DNA of 64,000 nucleotides from Paenibacillus agri (GTDB lineage: Bacteria > Bacillota > Bacilli > Paenibacillales > Paenibacillaceae). Below are positions 41,897 to 51,390 of the stretch, in pieces; positions within the stretch are counted from its first letter, which is position 1; every line of letters begins with the position of its first letter. The stretch is from contig NZ_JABWCS010000198.1 in NCBI RefSeq assembly GCF_013359945.1, positions 27,236-91,235 on the forward strand, in the 5' to 3' direction. The translations under genes were made by a program, and so were the position numbers. Under the pieces are notes generated by a model. It was not told where the DNA came from. It ran no database searches and saw only the letters and a program-made list of their open reading frames with translations.

Positions 41897-42961
41897 GTTC
41901 ATCTTGAACATCAGGAACAGCTCGTTGTAGTGGGCGAGCATTTTTTTGCCCAGGTTGTCGTAGACCTCCAGATGGTCTGTAATATCGGACGACGGGTAGA
42001 AGCGGGTATCCTCCGAAATATCCGGCGGCAGAAGCTTAAGAGCCTGAGCGTTCGGTGTGGAGTAGCCCACGTATTCAGTATTTTTCGCTGCTACATCAGG
42101 ACGCAGCATGAAGTTGATGAACTTATGAGCGCCTTCCACATTCTTCGCTGTACGTGGAATGACCATGTTGTCAAACCATTTGTTCGACCCTTCTTTCGGC
42201 ACGACGTAGTCCAACTTGTCGTTATCCCCCATAATCTCCGAAGCGTCGCCAGACCAAACGATGCCTACCGCAGCTTCCTCATTTGCCAGCAGCATCTTGA
42301 TCTCGTCGCCCACAATCGCTTTTACGTTGGGCGAAAGCTTGTTCAGCTTACTCAGAGCCTGCTGCAAATGTTCTTCGTTGGTATCATTGACAGAGTAATG
42401 CAGGCTGTTCAGGGCCATGCCCATGACCTCACGCGCCCCATCCACGAGGAAGATATTGTTCTTCAGCCGGCTGTCCCATAGAGAGTCCCAGCTGCTGAAA
42501 TCAATGCCCTTCGTCATCTCCGGGTTGAAGATGATCCCGACTGTTCCCCAGAAATAAGGAACCGAATAAAGATTATCAGGATCAAACGGCAGGTTCATGA
42601 ACCGTGAATCGATGTTGGCGAGATTCGGAATCTTACTGTGATCCAATGGAATCAGCAGGTTCTCTTCCTTCATTTTCGAGATAGCATAATCCGAAGGAAT
42701 CACGACGTCGAAGGTCGTTCCGCCCTGCTCTACCTTGGTCAGCATCGCTTCGTTGGAATCAAAGGTCTGGTAAATGACCGTTATCCCGGTCTCCTTTTCG
42801 AACTCCTTCAGCATGGCGGGATCAACATAATCGCCCCAGTTGTAGATGGTCAGCGTGTTTTTTCCCGTATAGCCCTGGTTGGAGTTCATCCATGACCCCA
42901 GATACATCAGGCCAAAAGCGACGATGACTATCGCCAGAAAGGCATTAACTAGTTGTTTCAT
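41888..42961 (-). CDS. potD: Spermidine/putrescine-binding protein PotD
   Basis: A 357-residue solute-binding protein. N-terminal residues 5-24 are a hydrophobic export or anchor segment; the mature start reads NTLTIYNWGDYVDPAMLKEF, the classic PotD/PotF opening. Other family marks are TFDVVIPSDYAISKM and YVVPKEG. There is no lipobox cysteine, so it may be held by an uncleaved N-terminal helix rather than as a lipoprotein. Its start overlaps the potC stop (ATGA). The 3' end is part of a tandem repeat. Confidence 0.92.
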   Translation of the reverse strand: MKQLVNAFLAIVIVAFGLMYLGSWMNSNQGYTGKNTLTIYNWGDYVDPAMLKEFEKETGITVIYQTFDSNEAMLTKVEQGGTTFDVVIPSDYAISKMKEENLLIPLDHSKIPNLANIDSRFMNLPFDPDNLYSVPYFWGTVGIIFNPEMTKGIDFSSWDSLWDSRLKNNIFLVDGAREVMGMALNSLHYSVNDTNEEHLQQALSKLNKLSPNVKAIVGDEIKMLLANEEAAVGIVWSGDASEIMGDNDKLDYVVPKEGSNKWFDNMVIPRTAKNVEGAHKFINFMLRPDVAAKNTEYVGYSTPNAQALKLLPPDISEDTRFYPSSDITDHLEVYDNLGKKMLAHYNELFLMFKMNKK

Positions 42962-43785
42962 CTAGGCACCCCCGCTTCTGCTACCGGTTCTGTAACCGGA
43001 GTCGCTGTGCGGTTCTTGCGAGTTGTCAGGAAGTAGTATCCGACCACTAGCAGGATGGTGAAGAGGAAAATCAGGGTCGAGAGCGCATTAATGGACAGCG
43101 ATACGCCCTGTCTTGCTCTGGAATAAATCTCGACCGACAAGGTGGAGTATCCGTTGCCGGTCACGAAGAAGGTAACTGCAAAGTCATCAAGCGAATACGT
43201 CAGCGCCATGAAGAAACCGCTGAATATCCCCGGCTTGATGATTGGCAGAATAACCTTCGTCAGCACATCCCGGCGGCTGGCACCCAGATCACGGGCCGCA
43301 TCAGTCAATGTAGGGCTCATTTCTTGCAGATGCGGCAGAATCATCAGGACCGCAATCGGGATACTGAAGGCCACATGAGAGAGCAGTACAGACATGAAGC
43401 CCAGCTTGATCCCCACAATCGTGAACAGAATCAGGAACGAGGCCCCGATGATAACGTCTGGACTGACGATGAGCACATTGTTCAGCGACAATAAGGAGTT
43501 CTTCGCCCGGCGGCTGCGGACGCGATGGATCGCCAGTGCACCAATGGTCGCGATCACCGTAGCAATCGCCGAAGACAGTAACGCAATGACCAGTGTATTG
43601 ATCACGATAATGATCAGCCGGCTATCCTGAACCACCTCGCGGTAATATTCCAGGGTAAACCCTTCGAACTTGTGCATCGTCCCCCCGCTGTTGAACGAGT
43701 AGTACATCAGATACACAATCGGTGCGTACAGCACAGCAAACACTAAAACGAGATACAGATTGGAGAATCCGTTTCTTTTCCTCAT
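42958..43785 (-). CDS. potC: Spermidine/putrescine ABC permease PotC
   Basis: A permease of about 275 residues with six membrane helices and the EAA loop [23 protein letters not shown] at 43783-43785 has AAAGGGG upstream and overlaps the potB stop (ATGA); a longer frame is translated from potB coding DNA and is discarded. It pairs with PotB to form the channel. Confidence 0.9.
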   Translation of the reverse strand: MRKRNGFSNLYLVLVFAVLYAPIVYLMYYSFNSGGTMHKFEGFTLEYYREVVQDSRLIIIVINTLVIALLSSAIATVIATIGALAIHRVRSRRAKNSLLSLNNVLIVSPDVIIGASFLILFTIVGIKLGFMSVLLSHVAFSIPIAVLMILPHLQEMSPTLTDAARDLGASRRDVLTKVILPIIKPGIFSGFFMALTYSLDDFAVTFFVTGNGYSTLSVEIYSRARQGVSLSINALSTLIFLFTILLVVGYYFLTTRKNRTATPVTEPVAEAGVPR

Positions 43786-44588
43786 CTCTGCACCCCTTTC
43801 CGTGCGCCGCCCCACAGAATCATGAACAGCGCCATAATCGCAATCAGAAATACGGCTACTGTGGAGCCCATGCCCCAATCCTGTGTAACCAAAAAGTGCT
43901 GCTCAATCGCAGTTCCCAGCGTAATGACCCGGCTACCGGCGATAAGCCTTGTGATCATAAACAGTGACAGCGCCGGAATGAATACCGCCATACAACCGGA
44001 ACGCACACCCGAAATGGTCAGTGGAAAAACCACCCTACGGAAGGTTGTCCAACCCGACGCTCCCAAATCGCGCGCAGCATCGAGCAGGGACAGATTGAGC
44101 TCCTCTAGCGCACTGAAGATCGGCAGAATCATGAACGGAATAAAGATGTAGACCGACACGAACACAAAGCTGAAACCTGTAAACAAAATTTGCTGCTCAC
44201 CAATCCCAAGCACATCGAACAGGTTATTGATGGGTCCGAAGGTGCCGAAGATCCCGATGAATGCATAGGTTTTCAGCAGAAGATTAATCCAGGTCGGCAA
44301 AATAATCAGCAGCAGCCAGAGCTGCTTATGCTTCGTTCTCGTCAGCAGATAAGCCGCCGGATAGGCGACCAGGAGCGAGAATATTGTAATCAGAAACGCG
44401 TACCAGAAGGAGGTCAGCGTCATTTTCAAATATACTGGCGTAAAGAAGTTCACGTAATTGTCCAGCGTCAAATGGCCGTCCAGATCGAACAGGGAATAGT
44501 AGATGACCAGAAACACCGGAGCGATAACGAACAAGGCAATCCACAAATAATAAGGGATGAGATAGAACGACCGGCCCTTATTGTTCAT
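43782..44588 (-). CDS. potB: Spermidine/putrescine ABC permease PotB
   Basis: A permease of about 268 residues, six helices, with the EAA loop [23 protein letters not shown] at 44586-44588 overlaps the end of potA by 11 bp and has GAGGTGGAG upstream. Product starts [20 protein letters not shown]. An in-frame upstream extension would read through potA and is rejected. Confidence 0.9.
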   Translation of the reverse strand: MNNKGRSFYLIPYYLWIALFVIAPVFLVIYYSLFDLDGHLTLDNYVNFFTPVYLKMTLTSFWYAFLITIFSLLVAYPAAYLLTRTKHKQLWLLLIILPTWINLLLKTYAFIGIFGTFGPINNLFDVLGIGEQQILFTGFSFVFVSVYIFIPFMILPIFSALEELNLSLLDAARDLGASGWTTFRRVVFPLTISGVRSGCMAVFIPALSLFMITRLIAGSRVITLGTAIEQHFLVTQDWGMGSTVAVFLIAIMALFMILWGGARKGVQR

Positions 44589-45702
44589 GGCTCTCCACCT
44601 CGCCGTAAGCTTCCAGACGTCTGTCGAACTCTTCCTCCGTTTCCCCGAACCGCATAACATGAATCGCTTCAGGATCGAAATAAAGCCCGATCTCACTGCC
44701 GACAGTAGCTTGACGTGTAGAATGGACTAACCATTCATGTCCGGACTCGTCATAACAGCTGATCTCATAATGCACACCCCGGAACAGCTGGGAATCGACG
44801 CGCACACGCAGCTTCCCTTGTTCTAATGCCGTGATTTCCAGATCCTCCGGACGAATCACAATCTCCACACCTTCATTCGGGCGCAGCCCGGCATCGACGC
44901 ATTCGAAGCGACGTCCGTTGAACTCCACCAGATTATCTTCGATCATGACACCCGGCACAATGTTCGATTCTCCAATAAAGTCCGCCACAAAGCGGTTAAT
45001 CGGCTCATCATAAATATCGTGAGGCGTGCCGCTCTGCTCGATTTTGCCCTTGTTCATCACAAAGATCCAGTCAGACATCGCCAGTGCTTCTTCCTGATCA
45101 TGCGTGACGAAGATAAAAGTGATCCCCAGCCGCTGCTGCATCTCCCGCAAAATATACTGCATTTCTGTCCGCAGCTTCAAATCCAGCGCTGATAAAGGCT
45201 CGTCCAGCAGCAGGACCTGCGGCTCGTTGACGATGGCCCGGGCGATGGCTACACGCTGACGCTGTCCGCCGGACATTTCTGTAATGGCCCGCTGATCGTA
45301 ACCGGCGAGGTTCACGAAGCGCAGCGCCTCCTGCACCTTTTGCGTGATGACATCCTTCTTAAGCTTCTTGATACGCAAGCCGAAAGCCACATTCTCAAAT
45401 ACGTTCAGGTGTGGAAACAAAGCATAGTCCTGAAAAACCGTATTGACCTGCCGCTCGTTGGCGGGAATGTGGTTAATCACTTTTCCGTTCAAAATAATTG
45501 AGCCGCCTGTCGGTTCAGCGAATCCGGCAATCAGCCGGAGAATCGTCGTCTTACCGCAACCGGACGGGCCCAGTAATGTATAGAATTTACCCCGTTCAAT
45601 CTCAAAGCTGACCTCTTTAAGCACAGCCTCTTCATCGTCGTATTGCTTCGTTACCTTGTCAAAAGAAATAATAGTACCTTCCTGGGTAGCTATAGCTAAC
45701 AA
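44578..45702 (-). CDS. potA: Spermidine/putrescine ABC ATPase PotA
   Basis: A 374-residue ABC ATPase: Walker [20 protein letters not shown]-loop [11 protein letters not shown], signature [14 protein letters not shown], Walker [13 protein letters not shown] and switch FVTHDQEE, plus a C-terminal TOBE domain. It is first in potABCD. The start is unclear: TTG at 45700-45702 directly abuts GGGAGG, leaving almost no spacer, and no ATG/GTG lies nearby in frame. Confidence 0.9.
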   Translation of the reverse strand: MLAIATQEGTIISFDKVTKQYDDEEAVLKEVSFEIERGKFYTLLGPSGCGKTTILRLIAGFAEPTGGSIILNGKVINHIPANERQVNTVFQDYALFPHLNVFENVAFGLRIKKLKKDVITQKVQEALRFVNLAGYDQRAITEMSGGQRQRVAIARAIVNEPQVLLLDEPLSALDLKLRTEMQYILREMQQRLGITFIFVTHDQEEALAMSDWIFVMNKGKIEQSGTPHDIYDEPINRFVADFIGESNIVPGVMIEDNLVEFNGRRFECVDAGLRPNEGVEIVIRPEDLEITALEQGKLRVRVDSQLFRGVHYEISCYDESGHEWLVHSTRQATVGSEIGLYFDPEAIHVMRFGETEEEFDRRLEAYGEVESHEQ

Positions 45703-45985
45703 CCTCCCTGCCTTTAGTAATACAATCCTATTTTACCCGCTTCCTGCGGGGAACAATCGATATCGGCATGCCCAGTGCAGATAAGCGACAATTCCTCCTT
45801 TCGTTCGACACCTCATATAGGTATAGCATAATAGATTGCTTCATCCTATGCGATAACTTAGATTGTTAACGTCCCCCAGAAACTTAACAACTTCGTAAAA
45901 CTTATAAGGATTTTCATCAAAAATGAGGTGATATAATGAAAACGGATGAAAGATAAATAATGTTTTCTTATTTTTGCGAAAGAAG

Positions 45986-47095
45986 ATGAAGCACATGAAC
46001 GAGGGGTTATTTGACCGCCTTGAGAAGTTTGGTTTTTCCCTATATATGATACGAATTACGCTGGCCGCTTCGCTCTCCTGGGTGGTGGTGCACAGTCTTT
46101 ATAGTAATCACTATTTGTACTTTGCTCCGCTAGCTGCCATTCTGATTACCCAAGGTACGGTTAAGGGCTCTGTAGAAAAAGGAATCTACCGCCTTTTGGG
46201 CATCATTCTTGGCGGGATCGTCGCTCTGATCGTCGGCAAGTTCTTTAACATAAGCGGACTCTCCATCCTGCTTATGCTGCTCATCGGCATTGGCATCGCC
46301 ACCGCCTGCCGCGTGAATATTCAGGCCGTGACCCAAGTAGGCGTCACCTCTGTTATGGCCCTTTCCTTCTATCAAAACGATTATGTAGTCTCCAGAATAA
46401 CCGAGACCTTCATCGGAGTGCTGATTGCCATTCTTATCAATATGATTATCGTTCCGCCGAAGGGGTTCGTCAAGGTAAAAGCCTTGGCACTTGAAGGAAG
46501 CCAACTGCTGGCAGAAGCACTGAGAGGTCTTGCCGCTGGTGAACAAAGTACGGAGAAGAGCAATGCGGTATCAAAACAAGCCGGTGAACTGCTGAAGCGA
46601 AGCGGCAAGAAGCAGAAAGAAATTCATTACACGCTATCGCATTACCAATGCCGAAATGAATTGAACAGGCTTAGTACAGTTACTTCTCATCTTAAAACCG
46701 TTCATGCCTACGTGAAGGAAATTATAGATGAGATCGCCCTGCTGCCACCGCATTATGCAGCCGCAGAAGGGATGGCCGGTTCGCTGGAAGCCACTGCCGA
46801 TTGCATCGCATTGTACGGAACGGAAACCCTGTCGGATACCGAGCGCCCCCGTTCTCTCCCGGATGCCCTGCATCATGCGCGGGAATTGCAGCTCTCTTGC
46901 TTCTCCCAGCTTCAGAGCCATTGTCCTCTGACTGCTATGCGCGATCTTGGTGCAGTCTTCTCGCACCTGAACCGGGTGCTGGATGAGGTGGAACGGGCGG
47001 AATATGCCACCTGTTCGGCGGTCCCGCACGAGGCTAAGCGAGACATCGCCCAAGGTATTCATTACATGAAAAAAGGACTCTCCCACAAGTTATAA
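45986..47095 (+). CDS. FUSC/aromatic acid exporter-like membrane protein
   Basis: A protein of about 369 residues. Residues about 15-165 hold five to six membrane helices with LYFAPLAAILITQGTVKGSV, typical of the FUSC/ArAE (DUF939) family; the C-terminal half is a helical cytoplasmic domain. These proteins are thought to export aromatic or other organic acids; the substrate here is unknown. Start assignment between ATG at 45986 and 45995 is open because the ribosome-binding site is weak. The stop lies in the stem of the following terminator. Confidence 0.75.
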   Translation: MKHMNEGLFDRLEKFGFSLYMIRITLAASLSWVVVHSLYSNHYLYFAPLAAILITQGTVKGSVEKGIYRLLGIILGGIVALIVGKFFNISGLSILLMLLIGIGIATACRVNIQAVTQVGVTSVMALSFYQNDYVVSRITETFIGVLIAILINMIIVPPKGFVKVKALALEGSQLLAEALRGLAAGEQSTEKSNAVSKQAGELLKRSGKKQKEIHYTLSHYQCRNELNRLSTVTSHLKTVHAYVKEIIDEIALLPPHYAAAEGMAGSLEATADCIALYGTETLSDTERPRSLPDALHHARELQLSCFSQLQSHCPLTAMRDLGAVFSHLNRVLDEVERAEYATCSAVPHEAKRDIAQGIHYMKKGLSHKL

Positions 47096-47113
47096 AGCGG
47101 AGAGTTCTTTTAT
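47072..47113 (+). terminator. Terminator overlapping the end of the FUSC-type gene
   Basis: AAAAGGACTCTCC pairs with GGAGAGTTCTTTT; the left arm is within the last codons. Confidence 0.7.
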
Positions 47114-47191
47114 TTTACTAAAACCATCTTACACGTTATAATTAAGGAAATGTGGAATATATAGCCACTTTCTACGGATTATGTGATCCTG

Positions 47192-47233
47192 TGAGAGACG
47201 TCCCGGGCCATCCGGCTTAGACGCCTCTCTTTT
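47192..47233 (+). terminator. Stand-alone terminator-like hairpin
   Basis: GAGAGACGTC pairs with GACGCCTCTC, followed by TTTT, in the gap between the FUSC-type gene and the riboswitch. It may be the end of a short transcript; I see no gene for it. Confidence 0.6.
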
Positions 47234-47408
47234 ACATGTGAATGGTCTGGGTGAAATTATTTATTCCCTATTGTCAATTCGTTACTTTAGCACTAAAATT
47301 AAAAGGATTTAATGCCGACATTTTAAATATACGACGTACCGGCGCCTTCTTTTTTTGTCGATTTTAGTCGATTAAAGTGCCTGATGCTGAGTATACATCA
47401 TTGATCCA

Positions 47409-47500
47409 TTTTTAAAGGCAAACTATTCGAAAGGGTAGGACGCAAAGCAATGGGCCTAAGAATGCACAAGCTGCATTTATGGTTGCCAGGCTGCCAATTA
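47409..47500 (+). ncRNA. Cyclic-di-GMP-I (GEMM) riboswitch
   Basis: The GEMM-I core is clear: GGCAAACTATTCGAAAGGGT, GGACGCAAAGC, GGGCCTAA, a variable hairpin and GGTTGCCAGGCTGCC. The GAAA tetraloop and its receptor region are intact. It lies about 100 bp before the FapA/DUF342 gene on the same strand. The intervening expression platform contains GTACCG-N6-CGGTAC but no long T run, so control may act on translation or via an alternative fold. Confidence 0.92.
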
Positions 47501-47600
47501 GACGCCTATATGGCGGATATTCCTAGCGGATATCGTACCGGAGTGACGGTACTCTCTATGTACAGATGCCTTTGATTATACAAAGAAGCGAGGTAACAGA

Positions 47601-49451
47601 ATGACGCATCGCCCTGATCGAAATGACGTAAAAGAACTTACCCGGCCTTTGCCGATAGATCCCTCTGAATCCATCTTGAATAATGCTCCGGAATCTCTAC
47701 CATCGGACGACACCAACAATAAGGATGGCATCATTATTATTCAAAACAATCAATTTTTTATCACTTCACCTTTATCTGGCGGCAAGCCCGCCGTCGTCTC
47801 TTCCGTACCTCCCGTAGTCCTTAGGAAGAACCGGCAGATCATTACTACCCCTACAGAAGTATTGTCATCCGACCGTCTGGAATGGGAGATTGAAGAGCCC
47901 GCCCCCTACGAGATTACAGTCTCCGAAGATAAGCTATCTGCCTTCCTTACCGTACGACGGGTGGAACAGTATGCTTGGCGCTTGAAGAATTGTGCGGCCA
48001 CGAATAACATCGCGGTCAGTGCAGAGCAGGACAAGAAAGCCCTGCTGTCTACACTTCGCATCGAACAAGTCCTTGCCGATTTTGATAAAAAATCCATCTC
48101 ACAGAATCTCAATATTCCCGCGATCTACGAGGAATTGAACCGCCCCACTGGACGGCCTGTCCGTGTAGCGGAAGGCACTGCGCCCAAGCCGGCCATCAGT
48201 GCACGGCTGGATATCCTCTTCTCCGGTGAAGACGCAGCAGCGACGATTTCCCACACAGGTGAAGATGGCGAACGCAAAGACCCCGATATCCCCGGCGTGC
48301 AAGCAGGTGACACGATTGCCATCAAGCATCCTCTCGTTGAAGGTGTACCAGGATACGACGTCTATGGACGTGTGCTACCAGCAGCTCAGCCCGAGGATAT
48401 TCAGATCGTTGCCAAGGAGTATACGCAGCTTCTTGCCGGAGGACAGATCGTAGCGCTCCGGGCAGGCAGACCTCGTATGACCGGTAGTCAGATTAAATCC
48501 TTTGATATTCCGCCACTTCATATCGTCCGGGATGATATCAAATCGGATACCAGCTATATTGCATTCCCTGGAGATGTTGTCGTATACGGTGATGTGAAAG
48601 AGCAGATGTTTCTTGAAGCTGCTGGAAATGTGTATATATTCGGAAGCGTACGCGAAGCTACCATCTCTGCCACCGGAAGTATTTTAATCCGCGGAAATGT
48701 GACCGGCAGTAAACTGTATGCCGGACTTTACGGAGTCTTGAACAACCGGGGCTACCATCTCTCCAAACAGATTATGGAAGAAGGCATCTTACTCCGAAAG
48801 GCAGCCAAAGTATTATCCCAGAAGCTGGCCACCCGCCAGCGGCCCGTTAATTACGGACAAGTTATCCAGCTTCTGCTCGATACAAAATACAAGCAATTCA
48901 CACTTCTAATCCCCGAGCTTTTGAATATTCTCACCAATATTAAACCTACCTACCATCAGGACAGGAAACAGTTGGTGCGCTTGCTAGAAGTATTTTTACG
49001 GCCAGACCAGTTTATCGGCCTGTTAAATGACGCGGTATTGGAATCCTTTTTAAAACTGCTGAGAGATATGTACACCTATATTGCCAGGCTGGAGGAGACC
49101 AAAGTGCGGATTGATCTTCCCTACAGCGACAGCAGCATCATTCACTCTGGCGGCAACATCACCCTTTATGGAGAAGGTACCCGGAAAAGTGAACTGCTGT
49201 CCGATGGAGACATTGCCTACACCAGCAGCGAGGCAGTCTGCGAGGACTCCAATTTGGAAGCCACAGGTGCCATCACCGCTCAGACGGTTGGGGGAACAAG
49301 TGAAGCCAAGTCCGTCCTGAAGGCCGGAAAACGACTTGTTCTACACAAGATGAGTGGCGGCAGTATCAGTGTTGGCGGCTACTCAGAAGAGGTTACCAGA
49401 TCGCTGGAGAACGCCGTGATCACTCCACAGACGCTGCAGCGCCGACAATAA
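47601..49451 (+). CDS. FapA family (DUF342) protein
   Basis: A 616-residue protein. The N-terminal 120 residues are polar; from about 200 a DUF342/FapA core appears (IKHPLVEGVPGYDVYGRVLP, VVVYGDVKEQMFLEAAGNVY, IFGSVREATISATGSILIRG), then a helical region, then a second glycine-rich beta stretch (IIHSGGNITLYGEGTRKSEL). Such proteins have polymer-like beta helices; the role is not settled. GAGGTAACAGA precedes the ATG. The upstream cyclic-di-GMP riboswitch ties it to the motility/biofilm switch. Confidence 0.88.
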   Translation: MTHRPDRNDVKELTRPLPIDPSESILNNAPESLPSDDTNNKDGIIIIQNNQFFITSPLSGGKPAVVSSVPPVVLRKNRQIITTPTEVLSSDRLEWEIEEPAPYEITVSEDKLSAFLTVRRVEQYAWRLKNCAATNNIAVSAEQDKKALLSTLRIEQVLADFDKKSISQNLNIPAIYEELNRPTGRPVRVAEGTAPKPAISARLDILFSGEDAAATISHTGEDGERKDPDIPGVQAGDTIAIKHPLVEGVPGYDVYGRVLPAAQPEDIQIVAKEYTQLLAGGQIVALRAGRPRMTGSQIKSFDIPPLHIVRDDIKSDTSYIAFPGDVVVYGDVKEQMFLEAAGNVYIFGSVREATISATGSILIRGNVTGSKLYAGLYGVLNNRGYHLSKQIMEEGILLRKAAKVLSQKLATRQRPVNYGQVIQLLLDTKYKQFTLLIPELLNILTNIKPTYHQDRKQLVRLLEVFLRPDQFIGLLNDAVLESFLKLLRDMYTYIARLEETKVRIDLPYSDSSIIHSGGNITLYGEGTRKSELLSDGDIAYTSSEAVCEDSNLEATGAITAQTVGGTSEAKSVLKAGKRLVLHKMSGGSISVGGYSEEVTRSLENAVITPQTLQRRQ

Positions 49452-49456
49452 ATATA

Positions 49457-49495
49457 AAAGGAGGTCCCAGCAGGGACCTCCTTTTACTATTTAAT
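49457..49495 (+). terminator. Terminator between convergent genes
   Basis: AAAAGGAGGTCCC-AGCA-GGGACCTCCTTTT, usable in both directions, after the FapA-type gene. Confidence 0.88.
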
Positions 49496-49514
49496 GTAGG
49501 GCATAAGGCCTTCG

Positions 49515-50414
49515 TTAGTTAGCCGAAAGTTTGGCAGAGCGTCCGAATTTCACATTCACCAGGACAATGCTGCATACAATTAACAGCAATCCAATCACCA
49601 GGTTAAGCGTGATTTGTTCTTTAAGAAAAACGACACTGGTGCCAATCGAGATTAATGGAATCAGAAAGGTAAACGAGCCTACCTTGCCTGCCTCCCCTTC
49701 ATTAATGAGCTTGAAGTACACGACCCAACCCATCGCGATCACAAAAATAGAAATGAACAGCGTATCAGCGATAAAAGCGCCGTTCCACAAAATATCCCCC
49801 CACCGCTCAGTCACGGACCCCGACAACGTCAGAATCAGTCCACCAATCGTAATCTGCATGGCGGTCATCCATAGCGTATCTACACGGGCAGACCGCAGCT
49901 TCATATAAATTGTACCAAATGCCCAGCTGAGCGCGCTGGCAAGGGCGAGGAGGATCCCCCATCCGGAAATACTGCCTGTAAATCCGCCGACGCTCAGGGA
50001 TGCTACTCCAATGAAGCCCAGCAACAGGCCGGCAATTTTGAGTGCATACATGCTCTCTCCCAGCCACATCCAGGAGAAGATTCCTAGCAGGACTGGCTGC
50101 AAGAAAACGATCGAAGAGAACAGACCGGCTGGCACGTATTGTAGCCCAATGGTCTGAAAGCCATAGTAGAATACTATGCTAAGTATGGCAGAGACAAGAT
50201 AGATCGGCCACAGCTCTTTAAAGCGCAGGCTCTTCCATCTCGGCAGAGCGAGCAGAATGAGCAGCACACCGCCAATCAGGGTTCGAATCCCTGCGAACAG
50301 CAAGGGTGGTGCGTAGGCCAGTGCAATCTTGGACAAGGGCCAGTTAACGCCCCAAACAATAACAAGAAATAAGAGCAGCAATATATTTTTCTTCTGCATA
50401 GATGTAAGTTTCAT
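49515..50414 (-). CDS. EamA/DMT-family transporter
   Basis: A 299-residue protein with ten membrane helices in two EamA halves; VWGVNWPLSKIALAYAPPLL and VGVLL-like segments are typical of drug/metabolite exporters. The substrate is unknown. The AAGGAG directly abuts ATG at 50412-50414, and the next ATG is 15 bases further, so the start is uncertain. It is divergent from a LysR gene, which likely controls it. Confidence 0.85.
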   Translation of the reverse strand: MKLTSMQKKNILLLLFLVIVWGVNWPLSKIALAYAPPLLFAGIRTLIGGVLLILLALPRWKSLRFKELWPIYLVSAILSIVFYYGFQTIGLQYVPAGLFSSIVFLQPVLLGIFSWMWLGESMYALKIAGLLLGFIGVASLSVGGFTGSISGWGILLALASALSWAFGTIYMKLRSARVDTLWMTAMQITIGGLILTLSGSVTERWGDILWNGAFIADTLFISIFVIAMGWVVYFKLINEGEAGKVGSFTFLIPLISIGTSVVFLKEQITLNLVIGLLLIVCSIVLVNVKFGRSAKLSAN

Positions 50415-50503
50415 CTCCTTGAATCGGCTTCATGTCAAATGATACAATAACCATAATCATAATAGAAATAAATATTAATCATAAGGGGCATATCAAAAAA
50501 GAT

Positions 50504-51385
50504 ATGAACAACAATCAAATCCGCTTATTCGTAAAAATCGCCGAAAGCGGCAGCTTCACCAAAGCCGGACTGGAGCTGAACATGACCCAGCCCGCTGTCA
50601 GCCGGGCCATTTCAACACTGGAAGATGAGCTGGATGTAAAACTCCTGCTTCGTGACCGGCGCAATGGTCTGGCGCTTACCGATGTGGGAAAGCGCGTCCT
50701 TGTCCTCTTTCGTGAAATTCTGGCCGGGTTTGACAAGGTCAATCAGGAGATCGCTCTGGAGAAGGGCTTGGAGAAAGGCCGTATCCGCATTGGCGCTTTT
50801 CCTGTGGCTGCCGCTTATTTTTTCCCAAAAATTATCCGTTCAATCGCCTCTCAATATCCCGGTGTAGAGATTGAAATGTTCGAAGGCTCTGTCACTGAGG
50901 TTAAAGACTGGCTGGATTCCCGCTTTATTGATGTCGGATTAATCCTGCCTCCCATTGGAGAGTTTGAGACCTTCCCCCTCTTCCGCGAGCAATTGTACGG
51001 TGTGGTGCAGGAGGACAACCCTCTTGGCAAGCACAAAATCATCTCGGTAAGTGATCTCCAGCAAGAACCGCTGCTGATCTGCAGAGCTGGCTATGAGCCG
51101 CCAATAGAGGACCTGTTCCGCCGCAGCGGCAGCATACTGAACCCCAAGTATGTGGTGAACAATTTCTCCACCGCATTGAACATGATACACGAAGGGCTGG
51201 CCGTCGGCATTATGTCCGATCTGTCGCTAATGTCCCTGCCTCCGGGCGTGGTCGTGCGCGAGCTATCTCCGGATGCCTACCGCGACATCCATATCGCTGT
51301 CCAATCGCTTGAGAATTCATCAATTGCGGTGAAGCTTTTCATTGAGACGGCGCTACAGTTATTCACCAATAAAGAAACGGAGTGA
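50504..51385 (+). CDS. LysR-family regulator
   Basis: A regulator of about 293 residues: winged helix (NNNQIRLFVKIAESGSFTKA, LNMTQPAVSRAISTLEDELD) and an effector domain from about residue 90. It is divergent from the DMT transporter and followed, 5 bp after its stop, by an aldo/keto reductase gene, so it may control both. ATG at 50504 is chosen because the family N-terminus begins there; the ribosome-binding site is weak. Confidence 0.85.
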   Translation: MNNNQIRLFVKIAESGSFTKAGLELNMTQPAVSRAISTLEDELDVKLLLRDRRNGLALTDVGKRVLVLFREILAGFDKVNQEIALEKGLEKGRIRIGAFPVAAAYFFPKIIRSIASQYPGVEIEMFEGSVTEVKDWLDSRFIDVGLILPPIGEFETFPLFREQLYGVVQEDNPLGKHKIISVSDLQQEPLLICRAGYEPPIEDLFRRSGSILNPKYVVNNFSTALNMIHEGLAVGIMSDLSLMSLPPGVVVRELSPDAYRDIHIAVQSLENSSIAVKLFIETALQLFTNKETE

Positions 51386-51390
51386 TGGCT

